Assembly: GCA_964460115.1 (NCBI GenBank)
Contig: CAYWPR010000022.1
Span: 1 to 64,000, forward strand
Source: JAEUJZ01 sp964460115
GTDB taxonomy: Bacteria; Myxococcota_A; Polyangia; Palsa-1104; JAEUJZ01
Length of the DNA: 64,000 nucleotides
Reading direction: 5' to 3'
The notes beneath the pieces are model-generated. The model did no database searches. It was not told the DNA's origin and was given only the letters and a program-made list of their open reading frames with translations. A program made the translations under genes and the position numbers. Positions 1 to 7,824 of this stretch are shown here, piece by piece; positions within the stretch are counted from its first letter, which is position 1; each line of letters starts with the position of its first letter.

Positions 1-257
1 ACATCGGCATGTGGTTCGAGCGCTTCGTCATCATCGTGACCTCGCTGCACCGCGATTTTCTGCCGGCCGCTTGGGGTTACTTCCGTCCGACGCTGTTTGA
101 CGTGTCGACATACTTAGGAACACTCGGGCTGTTCTTCACGTTCTTCCTGCTCTTCCTGCGCTTTTTGCCGATGATCGCCATCGCCGAGGTCAAAGGCGCC
201 TCGCCACACGGTGATCCGCATGCGCACGGCTTAGCCACCAAGAAGGAGAATCACTGA
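1..257 (+). CDS. actC: ActC, alternative complex III membrane subunit (3' end only)
   Basis: This is the C-terminal end of ActC, the NrfD/PsrC-like membrane subunit of alternative complex III, which oxidises quinol and reduces cytochrome c or passes electrons straight to an oxidase. The frame is open to the left edge; the codons before the first ATG extend the GMWFERF signature typical of NrfD-like ACIII subunits. One hydrophobic helix (FFTFFLLFLRFLPMI) and a His-rich hydrophilic tail follow. The stop codon overlaps the start of actD by one base, and an AGGAG site sits inside the last codons, so the genes are translationally linked. ActA and ActB are expected just upstream, outside the window. 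Confidence 0.85.
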   Translation, partial: IGMWFERFVIIVTSLHRDFLPAAWGYFRPTLFDVSTYLGTLGLFFTFFLLFLRFLPMIAIAEVKGASPHGDPHAHGLATKKENH

Positions 258-847
258 TGTCGTCCGTGATTCCTATGCATAGCGATGACGCAGATGCTTT
301 GCGTCCCGCCAAGGTGTTTGGGCTGGTCGCAGAATACGATTCACCGCACGATCTGCTTAACGCGGTGAGGATGGTACGCGCGGCTGGCTTCACTCGCATC
401 GATACGCACACACCGTTTCCGATCCATGGAATGGATCGCGCCATGGGGCTGTCGCCCACCAAGCTGCCCTGGGTGGTGCTTTGCGGAGGCCTCACCGGAA
501 CGGCTAGCGCAGTTCTTTTGCAGTGGTGGATGAACGGCGTCGACTACGCGTTTCGAATTGGCGGCAAGCCGTACGTCTCGTACCAGGCTTACGTGCCCAT
601 CGGATTTGAGTTGACCGTGCTTTTATCAGCGTTTACGACCGTCTTGACGCTGCTGGCGATGTGCATGCTGCCGCGGCCTTATCACCCGCTGTTTACGCAC
701 CCGCGCTTTGCGCGTTTCTCAGACGATGGATTCTTTCTATCCATCGAAATAAGCGATCCACGATGGGATGAAGCCAAGGCCCGCGCCGTGCTGGAAAAAG
801 CCGGCGGCCAGGAGATCTCCATCGTCAAGGATATCTCGGAGACGTAG
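257..847 (+). CDS. actD: ActD, alternative complex III subunit (DUF3341)
   Basis: ActD is a membrane subunit of alternative complex III with no cofactor of its own. The 196-residue product fits the DUF3341 family: an N-terminal soluble stretch starting VAEYDSPHDLL, two transmembrane helices (about residues 75-95 and 115-140), the HPLF segment after the second helix, and a C-terminal soluble part with the FFLSIE pattern. The start is supported by an AGGAG site seven bases upstream, inside actC. Family membership is clear from sequence pattern and gene order; its exact role in the complex is structural by analogy with characterised ACIII. Confidence 0.88.
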   Translation: MSSVIPMHSDDADALRPAKVFGLVAEYDSPHDLLNAVRMVRAAGFTRIDTHTPFPIHGMDRAMGLSPTKLPWVVLCGGLTGTASAVLLQWWMNGVDYAFRIGGKPYVSYQAYVPIGFELTVLLSAFTTVLTLLAMCMLPRPYHPLFTHPRFARFSDDGFFLSIEISDPRWDEAKARAVLEKAGGQEISIVKDISET

Positions 848-851
848 GCCC

Positions 852-1493
852 ATGAGTATTTCCAGCATGACAAGATGGCTCTACTTCTCGGCAGCGGGTT
901 CGCTTTTGGTGCTGGGTCTTTCCGGCTGCCGAGGAAGCCCTTCGTCCGAGCCGCCGCTTCACTGGCAGCGCCAAATGTTTACGCAGGACAAAGGCAAGGC
1001 GCAGCGCGAGAACACCTTTTTCCCAGATGGCCGCGCCATGCGCCCGTCCGTTGAAGGGACGATTCCGGTAAATGCTCCGGTGGAGCCTGGTCCGTATCGT
1101 ACCGGCAAGGATGAGAACGGCGGCTTTGTTGCCGAATGGCCCGCCGAGGTTGCGGTCAGCACGGAGTTTTTGCTGCGTGGACAGGAGCGCTTCAATATTT
1201 ACTGCGCTCCTTGCCACGACCGTACCGGCAGCGGACACGGAACCGTCATTCATCGCGCCAACAAGACTGGACGCTGGCAGCCGACTTCCTATTTCGAAGA
1301 CCGCGTGATGAATATGCCGATCGGTCAGCTTTTCGACACGATCACAAATGGCGTGCGCACCATGCCGGCCTATTCCTATCAAGTGCCGGTGAGCGACCGC
1401 TGGGCCATCGTCGCGTATGTACGGGCTTTGCAGCGCAGCCAGCATGCTGCACTGGCCGACGTCCCTGAAAGCCAGAGGAACAACCTGAAATGA
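852..1493 (+). CDS. actE: ActE, lipoprotein monohaem cytochrome c of alternative complex III
   Basis: ActE carries the single c-type haem that passes electrons out of alternative complex III. The ATG chosen gives a clean lipoprotein signal: a short positive start, a hydrophobic run and the lipobox LSGC near residue 25, so the mature 190-residue protein should be anchored by acyl chains to the periplasmic face. The haem motif CAPCH lies at residues 118-122 and the likely axial Met is in RTMPAY near residue 171. The frame is open further upstream, but this would destroy the signal peptide. The gene starts four bases after actD and overlaps actF by four bases. Confidence 0.9.
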   Translation: MSISSMTRWLYFSAAGSLLVLGLSGCRGSPSSEPPLHWQRQMFTQDKGKAQRENTFFPDGRAMRPSVEGTIPVNAPVEPGPYRTGKDENGGFVAEWPAEVAVSTEFLLRGQERFNIYCAPCHDRTGSGHGTVIHRANKTGRWQPTSYFEDRVMNMPIGQLFDTITNGVRTMPAYSYQVPVSDRWAIVAYVRALQRSQHAALADVPESQRNNLK

Positions 1494-2698
1494 TCGCCAC
1501 CGAACGCATACTCGAAGGCGCGCGGCTGGAAATGCCGCGCGGAAACGCCAACCGTATGGCCGCGGTTTTTGGCGTCATCGGGATTCTCGGGCTAGGGGCC
1601 ACTGCGTTAGGGTTTTTCAACCCTACTGAGCGGGCCGATGCTCTGACATCCTATCTGGTGGCATTCATGTTCATTGCCACCATCGCCGCCGGCAGCTTGT
1701 TTTTCACGTTCTTGCAGTACCTCGTCGGCGCGTTCTGGAGCGTCGCCGTGCGGCGCTTGGCAGAAAATCTCGCTTCGCTATTGCCGCTTGTGGCCATTCT
1801 GTTTGTACCAATCGCCTGGGGCATTCGCGACCTGTATCCGAACTGGGCAGGTGGCGGACATTTGCCACCAGACGTACAGGCCAAGGTGGGCTATCTGAAC
1901 GTCGAGTTCTTTTTGGCCCGCGCCGTCGTCTACCTTTTGACCTGGGCGATTCTGGGTACGGTGGCTTATAGGCGTTCGCTCGAACTCGATCGGACGGGTG
2001 ATCCGCACATTATCCTGGGGCTGCGCAAGCTCAGTCCGTTTGCGGTCATTCTGTTTGGCCTGTCGATCTCGTTTGCCGGTGTGGATTGGCTGATGTCGGT
2101 TGATCCGACCTGGGCATCTACCATCTTCGGGGTTTACACCTTTGCTGGGAGTTTCTTAACAGCCTTGGCAGCGATTACGGTCAGCGCCGTGCTGCTGCAG
2201 AAATCCGGCTACCTCAAAAACGTCATCAACCAAGAGCACTTTCACGACCTTGGCAAGCTGATGTTTGGCTTCATCGTCTTTTGGGCTTATATCGCCTTCT
2301 CGCAGTTCTTCCTGATTTGGTACAGCAACATTCCGGAAGAAACGCACTGGTTCCGCCTGCACTGGGAAAACGGCTGGAGCAGCCTGACGGTGGCCCTCAT
2401 CTTCTTGCACTTCGTGATTCCCTTCTTCGCCATTTTGTCGCGCCATCCCAAGCGCAATCGGGTCGCCATCTGTGCCGTGTCGCTACTGCTCATCGTCATG
2501 CACTACGTGGACCTGTTCTGGATCGTGATGCCACTTAAGCGCCAGAGCGAAATGCAGGTACACTTCCGCGATATCACGGCGCTAGTCGGAATGGTCGGCG
2601 TGGCGCTCGGATTCTTGTTCACCCGGCTGGGAGCGGCTCCCCTGATTCCCATCAAAGATCCGCTTCTTCCGGCATCGCTGGAGTATGACAATGGCTGA
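1490..2698 (+). CDS. actF: ActF, alternative complex III NrfD-like membrane subunit 2
   Basis: ActF is the second large integral membrane subunit of alternative complex III and resembles ActC. The 402-residue protein has about ten hydrophobic helices and a short cytoplasmic N-terminus. Family-like features are the segment SFAGVDWLMSVDPTWAST in the middle, a conserved FHDLGKLMF before a helix, and the FWAYIAFSQFFLIWYSNIPEE motif region (about residues 263-283), where the quinone-side surface is thought to lie. It overlaps actE at its start and the next small gene at its end, which fits one polycistronic message. Confidence 0.88.
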   Translation: MIATERILEGARLEMPRGNANRMAAVFGVIGILGLGATALGFFNPTERADALTSYLVAFMFIATIAAGSLFFTFLQYLVGAFWSVAVRRLAENLASLLPLVAILFVPIAWGIRDLYPNWAGGGHLPPDVQAKVGYLNVEFFLARAVVYLLTWAILGTVAYRRSLELDRTGDPHIILGLRKLSPFAVILFGLSISFAGVDWLMSVDPTWASTIFGVYTFAGSFLTALAAITVSAVLLQKSGYLKNVINQEHFHDLGKLMFGFIVFWAYIAFSQFFLIWYSNIPEETHWFRLHWENGWSSLTVALIFLHFVIPFFAILSRHPKRNRVAICAVSLLLIVMHYVDLFWIVMPLKRQSEMQVHFRDITALVGMVGVALGFLFTRLGAAPLIPIKDPLLPASLEYDNG

Positions 2699-3035
2699 GC
2701 ACGTGAACGATCACGGCCATGGCGCAGGCGATGGCCACGGCGATGTACGGGTTGAGGAATCGAGCCTTCCCAATTCGGGCATCCTGGGCTTTGTGCTGCT
2801 GACAGGGCTCGTCTTTTTCGGGGCGGCGATTGCGATTCCGCCGCTATTTTATCGCATCATCGACCATCGGTCGGCAGAGATGCAGCCGCCTGGGGGCTCT
2901 TTGGAGCTCGTCAAGTTGCGCGAAATGGAAACCGAGCGCCTGACAACCTACGGCTATGTCGATAAGGACAAGCAGATCGTGCACATACCGATCGACGTGG
3001 CCATGCAAAAAGTGGTAGAGGACGCGCGCAAATGA
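2691..3035 (+). CDS. small membrane protein of ACIII/caa3 operon
   Basis: The function is not known. The 114-residue product has a His/Gly/Asp-rich N-terminus (NDHGHGAGDGHGD), a single transmembrane helix at about residues 28-50 and a C-terminal soluble segment with the pattern YGYVDK...IPIDVAM. I have seen the same C-terminal pattern in small proteins encoded next to SCO and caa3 genes, so a role in oxidase assembly or copper handling is plausible but unproven. The second ATG is preferred because a CTGGAG site lies seven bases before it; the upstream ATG would sit on top of that site. It overlaps actF and the SCO gene. Confidence 0.75.
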   Translation: MAEHVNDHGHGAGDGHGDVRVEESSLPNSGILGFVLLTGLVFFGAAIAIPPLFYRIIDHRSAEMQPPGGSLELVKLREMETERLTTYGYVDKDKQIVHIPIDVAMQKVVEDARK

Positions 3036-3841
3036 TGTCCCCGACCGCGATGCTCTTTGCTGGCTTTTTGGCTGTGCTTGCGCTTTATGGCGTGGCGCAG
3101 GCAGAACAAGCCGTGCCGCCGGAATTGCGCGGCATTGAAATCGAAGAGCGTCTCGGGGCGCAGCTACCGCTTCATACCTCCTTTGTCGATCACAATGGCA
3201 ATGCCGTAAAGCTTGGCGACTATTTTGGCGCCAAGCGGCCGGTGATTTTGGTTCTCAATTACTACGGCTGTCCCACGCTGTGCTCGCTGGTCCTAAACGG
3301 GCTTGTCGATGGGATGCGTCGTCTGGAATTTTCGGTCGGTCAGGAATTCGACGTAGTGTCGGTATCGATCGACCCGCGTGAAAAGCCCGAAATCGCGCAA
3401 AGCAAGCGCGATGCTTATCTGCTAAGCCTTGGTCGCAAGACCACTGCCTGGCCGTTTCTGACCGGCACCGAGCAGGCGGCGCGGGCCGTCGCCGATGCAG
3501 TTGGCTTTCGCTATCGTTACGACGCCGATAGCAACCAGTATGCGCATGCCGCGGGAATCTTCGTTTTGACTCCTTCGGGCCGTCTGTCGCGTACTTTGTA
3601 CGGCATCGTATTTTCGGCCCGCGACCTGCGTCTGGCACTGGTCGAAGCTTCGAAGGGAGCCATTGGTTCGCCGATCGATAAGCTCCTACTGTTCTGTTAC
3701 CACTACGATCCTCAGACTCGCCGCTACGGCTTGACTCCGATGGGAGTGATGCGTATCGGTGGGCTTTTGACGGTCGTGTTTCTGGGAATTTTTCTTCTGT
3801 CCGCGCGCCGCCGTGAGCGCCGCGCTTCGGTGAGTGGATGA
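3032..3841 (+). CDS. sco: SCO1/SenC copper chaperone for CuA assembly
   Basis: SCO proteins deliver copper to, or reduce the cysteines of, the CuA centre in oxidase subunit II. The 269-residue product has an N-terminal signal or anchor helix (MLFAGFLAVLALYGV), a thioredoxin-like domain with the copper-binding CPTLC motif at residues 79-83 and the matching His in YAHAAG near residue 171. Unlike the shortest family members it ends in a second hydrophobic helix (about residues 240-258) and an Arg-rich tail, giving a two-anchor arrangement with the SCO domain in the periplasm. Position directly before coxB fits its job. Confidence 0.92.
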   Translation: MMSPTAMLFAGFLAVLALYGVAQAEQAVPPELRGIEIEERLGAQLPLHTSFVDHNGNAVKLGDYFGAKRPVILVLNYYGCPTLCSLVLNGLVDGMRRLEFSVGQEFDVVSVSIDPREKPEIAQSKRDAYLLSLGRKTTAWPFLTGTEQAARAVADAVGFRYRYDADSNQYAHAAGIFVLTPSGRLSRTLYGIVFSARDLRLALVEASKGAIGSPIDKLLLFCYHYDPQTRRYGLTPMGVMRIGGLLTVVFLGIFLLSARRRERRASVSG

Positions 3842-4803
3842 TGGACCCGAACTCCTCCTCGTTCATGTTGCCGCCCCAGGCATCGACGCTGGCGCCTAGT
3901 TACGACGTACTGTACTACGCGGTGACCTACCTGTGCGTCTTTTGCTTTGTGCTGATCATGGGCGCAATGACGTACTTTATCTTTAAGTACCGCTATCGCG
4001 GCCCCGGTCACAAGGCTGCGGACATCACGCACAATACGGTGGTCGAAGTCGCCTGGAGCGTGGTACCCCTATTTGTGGTCATCGGACTGTTTGTCTGGGG
4101 TTTTAAGAACTACCTGGACATGATCATCGCGCCCAAAGACGCGATGGAGATTCGAGTGATCGGCCAGAAATGGGTCTGGAACTTCGAATACGACAACGGC
4201 GCTACTAGCTCGAAGGAATTTGCGGTTCCCATCGGCAAGCCGGTCAAGCTGATTATGACCTCGCGCGATGTGCTGCACAGTTTCTTTGTGCCGACTTTCC
4301 GCACCAAGATGGACGTCATTCCCAACCGCTACACCACGCTGTGGTTTCAGGCGACGCAGCTAGGTCCGCAGCAGGTGTTCTGTACGGAATATTGCGGTAC
4401 GGATCACTCGGCCATGTTGGCCAAGGTGCATGTGCTTCAACCGGCGGCCTATGAGACCTGGTTGAAACAGCATCAAGGCGATCCGAACGCGCCGCCCGAA
4501 CAGCGCGGCAAGCGGATTTTCGAAGGCAAGGGTGGCTGTACGGCCTGCCATGCCGTCAAATCCGAGTCTGAACAGGCTCAGCCGATCATTGGTCCGCGCC
4601 TCTTTCAGGCCTTTGGTCGCAGCGAAAAATTGTCCGACGGAGCAACTATCACCGTCGATGAGAATTACATCCGTGAGTCCATCGAGATGCCCAACGCCAA
4701 AACCGTAGCGTCGTTCCCCGCCGGAACCATGCCGACGTTCAAAGGCGTGCTCTCAGATCAAGAAATCGGCGATCTCATCGCCTACATCAAGACTTTGAAG
4801 TAA
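3838..4803 (+). CDS. coxB: cytochrome c oxidase subunit II, caa3 type with fused cytochrome c
   Basis: Subunit II takes electrons from cytochrome c through the binuclear CuA centre. The 321-residue protein has two N-terminal transmembrane helices, a cupredoxin domain with the CuA ligands in CTEYCGTDHSAM (about residues 182-193), and a C-terminal class I cytochrome c domain with haem motif CTACH (about residues 234-238) and axial Met in GTMPTF near 297. The fused haem makes it a caa3-type enzyme, which can accept electrons directly from alternative complex III. The ATG overlaps the SCO stop codon; a second ATG three bases on is equally possible. Confidence 0.95.
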   Translation: MMDPNSSSFMLPPQASTLAPSYDVLYYAVTYLCVFCFVLIMGAMTYFIFKYRYRGPGHKAADITHNTVVEVAWSVVPLFVVIGLFVWGFKNYLDMIIAPKDAMEIRVIGQKWVWNFEYDNGATSSKEFAVPIGKPVKLIMTSRDVLHSFFVPTFRTKMDVIPNRYTTLWFQATQLGPQQVFCTEYCGTDHSAMLAKVHVLQPAAYETWLKQHQGDPNAPPEQRGKRIFEGKGGCTACHAVKSESEQAQPIIGPRLFQAFGRSEKLSDGATITVDENYIRESIEMPNAKTVASFPAGTMPTFKGVLSDQEIGDLIAYIKTLK

Positions 4804-4816
4804 GCGAGGTTCGACC

Positions 4817-6424
4817 ATGACCCAGATAAGCCCAACGTCGAACGACAGATCTCAGCCCCAAAACTTCTATCAGGCCGCGCGCGGACTTTCGTCGTGGCTG
4901 TTTACACTCGATCACAAGCGCATTGGCCTTATGTACCTGGGCTTTGTGCTGCTGGCATTTTTGCTCGGCGGAATCTTTGCGCTCTTGGTTCGTACCGAGC
5001 TGCTCTCGCCCGGACAAACCATCGTCGATGCCAACACCTATAACCGCCTGTTCACTCTGCACGGCGCGGTCATGGTGTTCATGGTCATCATTCCGTCGAT
5101 TCCCGCTTCGCTTGGCAACATCATTTTGCCGCTGCAGCTTGGCGCCAAGGATGTGGCCTTTCCGCGCATCAACCTGCTTAGCTTCTACCTGTATATGACC
5201 GGCGCCGTCTTCGCGCTGTACTCGATGATCTCGGGTGCCGTAGACACTGGCTGGACGTTTTATACGCCGTACTCCAGCACCACCCAGACCAGCGTCATTT
5301 CGATGACTCTGGCGGTATTTATTCTGGGCTTCTCATCGATTTTCACCGGCCTGAACTTTATCGCCACCGTTCACTCGCTGCGCGCCCCGGGCATGACCTT
5401 TTTTCGCATGCCGCTTTTTGTCTGGGCCCTTTATGCGACGAGCGTCATTCAGATTCTGGCCACGCCGGTCATCGGCATCACCCTGCTTTTGCTGATTGCC
5501 GAGCGCGTGCTCAAAATCGGCATCTTCGATTCGGCGATGGGCGGCGATCCGGTGCTGTTTCAACACTTCTTCTGGTTTTACAGCCATCCCGCTGTCTACA
5601 TCATGATCGTGCCAGGTTTTGGCGTGGTCAGTGACCTCATCAGTACCTTCTCGCGCAAAGCCATCTTCGGCTACCGCGCCATCGCCATGTCCTCGATTGC
5701 CATCGCCATCATCGGCTTTCTGGTGTGGGGACATCATATGTTCGTGGCCGGACAGTCCGAAGTCGCCGGCATGATCTTCTCGTTTCTGACCTTCCTTGTT
5801 GCCATTCCGACCGCCGTCAAAGTTCTGAACTGGGTGGCGACCATGTACAAAGGAGCGATCGTCCTATCGTCACCGATGTGGTACGCAATCGGCTTTTTGT
5901 ACTTGTTTACCGTGGGCGGCTTGACCGGTCTGTACCTGGCAATGATTTCCGTCGACGTGCACTTGCATGACACTTACTTCGTCGTCGCGCATTTTCACTT
6001 CGTGATGATGGGCGGCACGATGTTCGCGTTTCTGGGCGGCTTGCACTACTGGTGGCCCAAGTTCACCGGGCGTATGTACAATGAGACGCTGGCCAAGATC
6101 GGTTGCACAGTGGCCTTTATTGGCTTCAACATGACCTTTTTGACCCAGTTTGTCCTGGGCGCACAGGGCATGCCGCGTCGCTACTATAACTACCTGGATC
6201 AATACCAGCCGCTGCACGCTTTCTCTTCCGTTGGCGCCTATGTGCTTGGATTTGGCTTCTTCTTGTCGGCGATCTGCCTGTTTGGCTCGCTACGTCGGCC
6301 GATGAATGCTTCTGCCAATCCCTGGGATGCCACTACGCTCGAATGGAAAACTACTTCGCCGCCGCCGCTGGAAAACTTTCCTGAGCAGCCGGTCGTCACC
6401 GCCGGCCCCTACGATCGGAATTGA
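4817..6424 (+). CDS. coxA: cytochrome c oxidase subunit I, A2-type haem-copper oxidase
   Basis: Subunit I holds the low-spin haem and the haem-CuB site where oxygen is reduced and protons are pumped. The 535-residue protein has twelve predicted helices. Visible ligands are the His in FTLHGAVM (low-spin haem), the WFYSHPAVY motif (about residues 252-261, CuB His cross-linked to Tyr in this class), the His pair in WGHHMF (about 306) and HDTYFVVAHFH (about 386-396). The usual D-channel Glu of HPEVY is replaced by Ala, and the YSHPxV signature marks the A2 family known from the Rhodothermus marinus caa3 oxidase. Subunit III is encoded separately. Confidence 0.96.
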   Translation: MTQISPTSNDRSQPQNFYQAARGLSSWLFTLDHKRIGLMYLGFVLLAFLLGGIFALLVRTELLSPGQTIVDANTYNRLFTLHGAVMVFMVIIPSIPASLGNIILPLQLGAKDVAFPRINLLSFYLYMTGAVFALYSMISGAVDTGWTFYTPYSSTTQTSVISMTLAVFILGFSSIFTGLNFIATVHSLRAPGMTFFRMPLFVWALYATSVIQILATPVIGITLLLLIAERVLKIGIFDSAMGGDPVLFQHFFWFYSHPAVYIMIVPGFGVVSDLISTFSRKAIFGYRAIAMSSIAIAIIGFLVWGHHMFVAGQSEVAGMIFSFLTFLVAIPTAVKVLNWVATMYKGAIVLSSPMWYAIGFLYLFTVGGLTGLYLAMISVDVHLHDTYFVVAHFHFVMMGGTMFAFLGGLHYWWPKFTGRMYNETLAKIGCTVAFIGFNMTFLTQFVLGAQGMPRRYYNYLDQYQPLHAFSSVGAYVLGFGFFLSAICLFGSLRRPMNASANPWDATTLEWKTTSPPPLENFPEQPVVTAGPYDRN

Positions 6425-6442
6425 GCTGGCGCTGAGGAGAAC

Positions 6443-7111
6443 ATGAGCACAGCCACCATGAATAAGCCGGTTCGCGAACACCACCATGCACACCACTTCC
6501 CGTCTGCCCATGCCGAGGCCGAGGCGGGCAAGCTGGGAATGTGGATCTTTTTAGCCACTGAGATCCTGCTCTTTTCCGGCCTGTTCATGGCCTATGCCGC
6601 CTATCGAAGCACGCACAGCGAGATGTTTAAGGCTGCGCACCATATGCTCGATTGGAAGCTGGGCGGCCTGAACACCATGGTCCTTATTTTTTCCTCGCTG
6701 ACCATGGCGCTAGGAGTGCGCTCGGCGCAGCTCAATAAGCGCATGGCCAGCATCGGATTTCTGCTGATCACCCTTTTGTGCGCCGGAGCATTCTTGGTGG
6801 TCAAGTACTTCGAGTACAGCCACAAGTTTCACCTCGGTCTGCTCCCGGGGATGTATTACCACTACAAGGGACCGGAGCTCTTGCATGTCGAGAGCCCGCA
6901 CATATTCTTCGGCATCTACTTCCTGATGACGGGTCTCCACGGTCTGCACGTCATCATCGGAATGGCCGCAATTACTTGGGTGCTCGTACGAACGCTGCGT
7001 GGCGATTTCCACTCGCGTTACTTCTTTCCGGTGGAGCTTGTCGGCTTGTACTGGCACTTGGTCGATCTGATTTGGATCTACCTGTTTCCGCTGCTCTATC
7101 TTGTCGGATAA
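6443..7111 (+). CDS. coxC: cytochrome c oxidase subunit III
   Basis: Subunit III stabilises subunit I and supports proton uptake. The 222-residue protein has a His-rich N-terminus (REHHHAHHF), then five hydrophobic helices, with family features such as GMWIFLATEILLFSGLF at the first helix, HIFFGIYFLMTGLHGLHV in the middle and YWHLVDLIWIYLFPLLY at the end. A GAGGAG ribosome binding site precedes the ATG. It is the third structural oxidase gene in order and lies 18 bases after coxA. Confidence 0.93.
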   Translation: MSTATMNKPVREHHHAHHFPSAHAEAEAGKLGMWIFLATEILLFSGLFMAYAAYRSTHSEMFKAAHHMLDWKLGGLNTMVLIFSSLTMALGVRSAQLNKRMASIGFLLITLLCAGAFLVVKYFEYSHKFHLGLLPGMYYHYKGPELLHVESPHIFFGIYFLMTGLHGLHVIIGMAAITWVLVRTLRGDFHSRYFFPVELVGLYWHLVDLIWIYLFPLLYLVG

Positions 7112-7134
7112 CGCAGGATACAAGGACCTTCACG

Positions 7135-7809
7135 ATGACGCAGGCAAATATACATTCCGAGCCAGGGCAGCATGCTCATGACGAGCACGGCCATGGAGAT
7201 GAGCCGCACGTGTTGCCGCTTTCGGTGTATCTGGGCGTTTGGGCCGCACTGGTCCTACTAACCGCCTTCACCGTCGCCGTATCGCGGTTCGACTTTGGTA
7301 CCGCCAATACCTTTGTGGCGCTACTTGTGGCGACCGTCAAGGGTTCGCTCGTGGCCCTGTACTTTATGCATCTGCGCTACGACAACAAGCTCAACCTCAT
7401 CATCCTGATTAGCAGCTTGATGTTCGTTAGCATCTTTTTTACGCCGACCTTGATCGACTTAGGAACGCGCGGCGCAATCGATCCGATAAAGGATCGAGTC
7501 TACTTCAAAATGGCCACCGCCAAGCCGCTGCCGATGCCTGTCGCACCCGCGCCTGCCGCACCGGCACAAGCGCCCGCGGCCTCAGGGACCTCAGCCGTAC
7601 AAGCGCCCGCGCCGGCAGCCCATGGCGCCCCGACGCAGCAAGCCCCGGCCGCACCGGCCTCCGCCGCGCCGGCAGCTCCGACACAGCAAGCTCCTGCGGC
7701 CCACGGTGCCCCGACACAACAGGCCCCTGCGGCCCATGGTGCCCCGGCGCAGCAAGCTCCTGCGGCCCCATCTCCTCAGCAAGCGCCTGCAACCCCCGTA
7801 CAGCATTAA
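7135..7809 (+). CDS. coxD: cytochrome c oxidase subunit IV with long Ala/Pro/Gln tail
   Basis: Subunit IV is a small accessory subunit of bacterial haem-copper oxidases. Residues 1-25 are His/Gly-rich, and residues 28-110 contain three hydrophobic helices with the motif KGSLVALYFMHLRYD, which fits the prokaryotic COX4 family (usually about 100 residues). From about residue 125 to 224 the protein is an unusual low-complexity tail built from repeats such as APAAHGAPTQQ. The ATG is backed by an AAGGA site eight bases upstream; the frame is open far upstream within coxC but that is antiframe coding. The tail should lie on the cytoplasmic or periplasmic side after the last helix; its purpose is unknown. 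Confidence 0.85.
   Translation: MTQANIHSEPGQHAHDEHGHGDEPHVLPLSVYLGVWAALVLLTAFTVAVSRFDFGTANTFVALLVATVKGSLVALYFMHLRYDNKLNLIILISSLMFVSIFFTPTLIDLGTRGAIDPIKDRVYFKMATAKPLPMPVAPAPAAPAQAPAASGTSAVQAPAPAAHGAPTQQAPAAPASAAPAAPTQQAPAAHGAPTQQAPAAHGAPAQQAPAAPSPQQAPATPVQH
7612..7800 (+). repeat. degenerate tandem repeats encoding Ala/Pro/Gln tail of CoxD
   Basis: Imperfect in-frame repeats of about 33 bases encode several copies of a peptide close to APAAHGAPTQQ. Copies differ by a few substitutions (acg/aca, gcagcaagc/caacaggcc), so the array is moderately old but has kept its frame. Such arrays are prone to slippage, and copy number may vary between strains. Confidence 0.7.
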
Positions 7810-7824
7810 TTTCGGCGTTTTCCG

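Noticed and set aside
825..1445. Long open frame opposite actE
   Set aside because: It is fully antisense to a gene with a clear lipobox, haem motif and flanking overlaps. High GC content keeps antisense frames open, and it has no start signal or recognisable domain.
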